From the IMG/VR virus record IMGVR_UViG_3300045944_000157, positions 1 to 57,507 of that record: a stretch of 57,507 bases of DNA. One strand, 5' to 3'. Below, one piece after another: positions 57,001 through 57,507 of this stretch. Source of the DNA: a virus. The position numbers were made by a program, and so were the translations under genes. A model generated the notes under the pieces. That model was given only the letters and a program-made list of their open reading frames with translations, did not search any database and was not told the DNA's origin. Within the stretch, counting starts at the first letter, position 1. Each line of letters starts with the position of its first letter.

Positions 57001-57507
57001 CGTTGTCTCTGAACCAGCAGCCGCAACACGCGGCGACATTCCGGTGACAGCGGACTTGTTGATGACGGCGTACTCGGTGCGGCCCTTCGGGCCAGTGCCC
57101 GCCACCACACCGTAACCTTGGTTAGCCAGTTCATTCATCCGCTCCTGTGTCAGCCCGATGATGGTGCCCTTCTGGCGGAAGATTTTGGTGCCGGGGGCGA
57201 TGTCCACATTATAGACGGTGGGTGTGCCGCCCATCCTGCGGGAGAAGTTCTCGGCCTGTGACAGGTCTTCCTCGGCATGGCCGAAGAACCCGGCATAGAG
57301 ACGGCCCTTCTTTCCGGGTCTGTCATGGATGAGGTTGATGCGGTCCTGCGTCAGTTGCGCATCGCCGGTTCCATGGATCAGCCGCATGCCCTCCTTGCCA
57401 ACCAAGTCCGGCACGGCGTGCGGCGATAACGGGGCGGAAGGGACTGGTGCAGGGGGCGCTGGAGGTGGCGGCTTCGGTCCTTCGGTTTCCGTATCCTTCA
57501 GACCGGC
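51001..57507 (-). CDS. giant polyvalent virion protein (partial)
   Basis: The frame is open from the stop at 51001 to the window edge, so the start lies beyond it; 2168 residues are visible. Near 57130-57410 an ART-like segment reads RLIHGTGDAQLTQDRIN and GGTPTVYNVDIAPGTKIF. A winged-helix-like segment follows (56800-56950). A zincin motif HELIH lies near 56020, then a FLEEMQSDLHQRG line near 55120 and VEHGYDGISWHG near 54670. The C-terminal part (about 51000-52700) with NPEFMIANMLRDLEAA and KPMMTAFYMFFNA matches the LPD38-type region. Polyvalent proteins are injected with phage DNA to protect it and modify the host. Confidence 0.8.
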   Translation of the reverse strand, partial: AGLKDTETEGPKPPPPAPPAPVPSAPLSPHAVPDLVGKEGMRLIHGTGDAQLTQDRINLIHDRPGKKGRLYAGFFGHAEEDLSQAENFSRRMGGTPTVYNVDIAPGTKIFRQKGTIIGLTQERMNELANQGYGVVAGTGPKGRTEYAVINKSAVTGMSPRVAAAGSETTQEGSAPQASRVTATPKIGEEVSPISETDYKKSVVALRDKGTLSIDRIRKTLGVSKPMAEAYFNEILKRGDAHAAGNKDQYIKIIEPHGTGETVDKTGKGRKRRTREYVVRAVQSADAKPFSVEMDGKKVGRKVNFATREEALDWIDKNIPANRQKEATVSEDPKGIQYGIHELQHEHIPGKDQRTVSDTLLKTFVTENEATEALKGFDAAYSPESNQHKEQQTAEEKQAAIEEDFTKQVGPVADSLKAYGEKVLGKGRVDVGILPRLTNPEAPDGIVEGTSQDIKRTDPDGMKRVIGNLIRIANDLYNPNLTTEQRAQLMEQVFNHELIHALRSLDLLTPQEWDTLFQHAVNAKVPGKKYTWLQRAAIRAEGSSSNILAEEAIAEMARHYMNDPTAFRNPERSLLRKIADFIKKMMRLSQRHDAADLMDTIFSGGIADREIGHGGLGPRGPDDITYSLLKTDNFYLDTMRFLEKVTRETAPKNDWIKMLSSAGIKPDELNWLGIKQWLQDLPKGEEVHRNDIMNFVKASGPNVRAVVFANPAHPDLGQAAISSPQWVERSQTSKADKTYAEVALTFPGKEGEPDYFDKNGHMTVPAGKGRRKLENVLAFVRFRDVERDGKRIMFLEEMQSDLHQRGSKVGYYSKSAVAKYEQLGNEARALYDKQRQLEGRKVVIADQIWMLQQMEKRIRAETGGAVNERLLTNRRQVQERLQEMVDLGPQIDAVRKEHSDVVQEMAAARERLAIPNAPFKSNWEDYVIRRMIRHAVEHGYDGISWHGSPESVAVTEGYGELETTQDEKGRNQYTAYGDVSVSPIVNRYLLKLPRITRGIADPFGAVLEHSVVQSRDRPPTWEPEPWELGIDEGPSLSAAEALPEREDMFDFINALHKNHQDNIHDDVYQHDSEKQDAETLIDKLKTAMHVTRNRRNYDPDDILKSAGLERDEINHVLSWHAHGDYYRGLDAAMGMDEQKGGVPLDTYDLMFTQPMMDSFEKGDQPFFSMVRQAQAQANPQYSAAAPTGTRVPPVPPIDRLSEVHNRITYDNLSPVLHKLIDWTIPGGRQKALLKEKADDTIISLQDRMLSIGRLIDRMKKNGGFITNENDVYLREQLYSSQTDAHLTANDKDFYKPMMDTIQGLSVTRRDYDEARTISPRVAGFLDGYKVNHKHALAELYLYAQHALERNALMKKRNERIAGERPMQYEAGSGMGDGEAQAVLDWFATKPFAREFMEPTNPNSVRSRMRAIVRSTNDIRVASGLTPDFRTLLHPDGTPVDTYQDYVPIRGFLGEASLRDEDMSDFAKTGKGFNIRGKEDYSALGRESMGRDLIAHAIMQNQETIVRAGKNKVAQSFRKLILDNPAQMAGVAEILQMPRTKYRYDVKTGTVVQSVDNQVMTDPTVLKGKVDGQQFYIKMKDDKIVRAMGSKSGLGSNTGMHSLIKGLAAVNRFLAATRTSYNPEFMIANMLRDLEAAMVNLSEQKRKGVRRKVIASVLPALNGVRQSLRSGNPTGEWAKVHEEFRRHGGHTAVFGIRELADTIDHINQHLAEDVSGAKHKVLKPLKALGKFISDYNLAIENGTRLAAYKVLRDQYLELSGDPHDAQNQLRAKEMAAFAAKNLTVNFNMGGEMKPMMTAFYMFFNASMQGSMALLNPFIRSRRMKYVWASVLAAGAVQDMLMSALSPEDDDGEKTYDKIPPHVLEHNMVFMDPFGISERGYFKIPMPYLMNGIYNWGRASSRAARGKYTMGELMSTGGMTMIDSLNPMGGSNSFLNWVVPSIIDPVVDLYMNEDFTGKPIAPPVSPYDNVGENRSQQYWNNTHPLFVSIADWMSQLTGRQGDYIPGKMEYSPNQVEYAVDWITGGTGTFLARAGRLMYGGATGELPEMEIEATDIPFLRKAYGTITTRNDLQDYIEGRDQVLRVHKAMKDARRDNDDAMYLSIIQKYPKEYKIAARINAFENARKKISTKIKKIRESKKGTEESREARIKMLKDRQDNLVGRANEVMAAID

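Overview
The window is part of a double-stranded DNA bacteriophage genome, or an integrated prophage copy of one. It runs off both ends inside genes: a tail-fibre-like gene at the left edge and a giant virion-type gene at the right edge. The GC-rich composition and the gene families (GcrA/Myb-like and AlpA-like regulators, an EHEIAHCNGW metzincin-like protein, polyvalent proteins) suggest an alphaproteobacterial, probably rhizobial, host; that is inference. Adaptor and portal genes without tail sheath, tube or tape measure in the visible part suggest a short-tailed virion. A tyrosine integrase, an AlpA-like protein and a short XRE repressor suggest a temperate life style. No rRNA, convincing tRNA or CRISPR array was seen.

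Layout. 1-20.3 kb (minus strand) is the late module. In transcription order it holds the endolysin and small membrane proteins, an Acb2/Tad1-like anti-defence protein, two IPT/TIG-like proteins, terminase large subunit, portal, a GroES-like protein, a scaffold-like protein, a head protein, major capsid protein, adaptors and four tail-fibre-like proteins, the last three being tandem paralogues. 20.4-22.9 kb (minus) holds small regulatory and hypothetical genes, a BrnA/RHH-like regulator behind a cluster of palindromic operators, and a terminase small subunit candidate. 23.4-25.9 kb (plus) is an operon of eight tiny unknown genes. A homing HNH gene and a 0.7 kb non-coding, repeat-bearing region follow. 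27-38.5 kb (plus) is an early/accessory region with zinc-ribbon and HTH regulators, a MoxR AAA+ ATPase / unknown / VWA-metallopeptidase triad, a ParB-like protein with a C-terminal MT-A70-like fold, and a secreted metzincin-like protein. 38.4-45.2 kb (minus) holds primase-helicase, nucleases and small DNA-binding proteins. 45.2-51 kb (plus) is recombination: PD-(D/E)XK exonuclease, annealing-protein candidate, SSB-like protein, HNH protein, integrase and repressor. 51-57.5 kb (minus) is one giant polyvalent protein.

The most unusual feature is the 22.0-25.9 kb region. The small-gene operon is threaded by about fifty short, mostly perfect hairpins, roughly one every 45 nt, inside the reading frames as well as between them. 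Their stems are unrelated in sequence. Five successive intergenic gaps consist almost entirely of one conserved RNA-like element: an outer stem that covaries between copies, a fully divergent but always self-complementary inner hairpin, a conserved GGGC-N6-GCCC segment, and a GAGGAGCCAA ribosome-binding site. I know of no described system of this kind; it is the main candidate for something new here.
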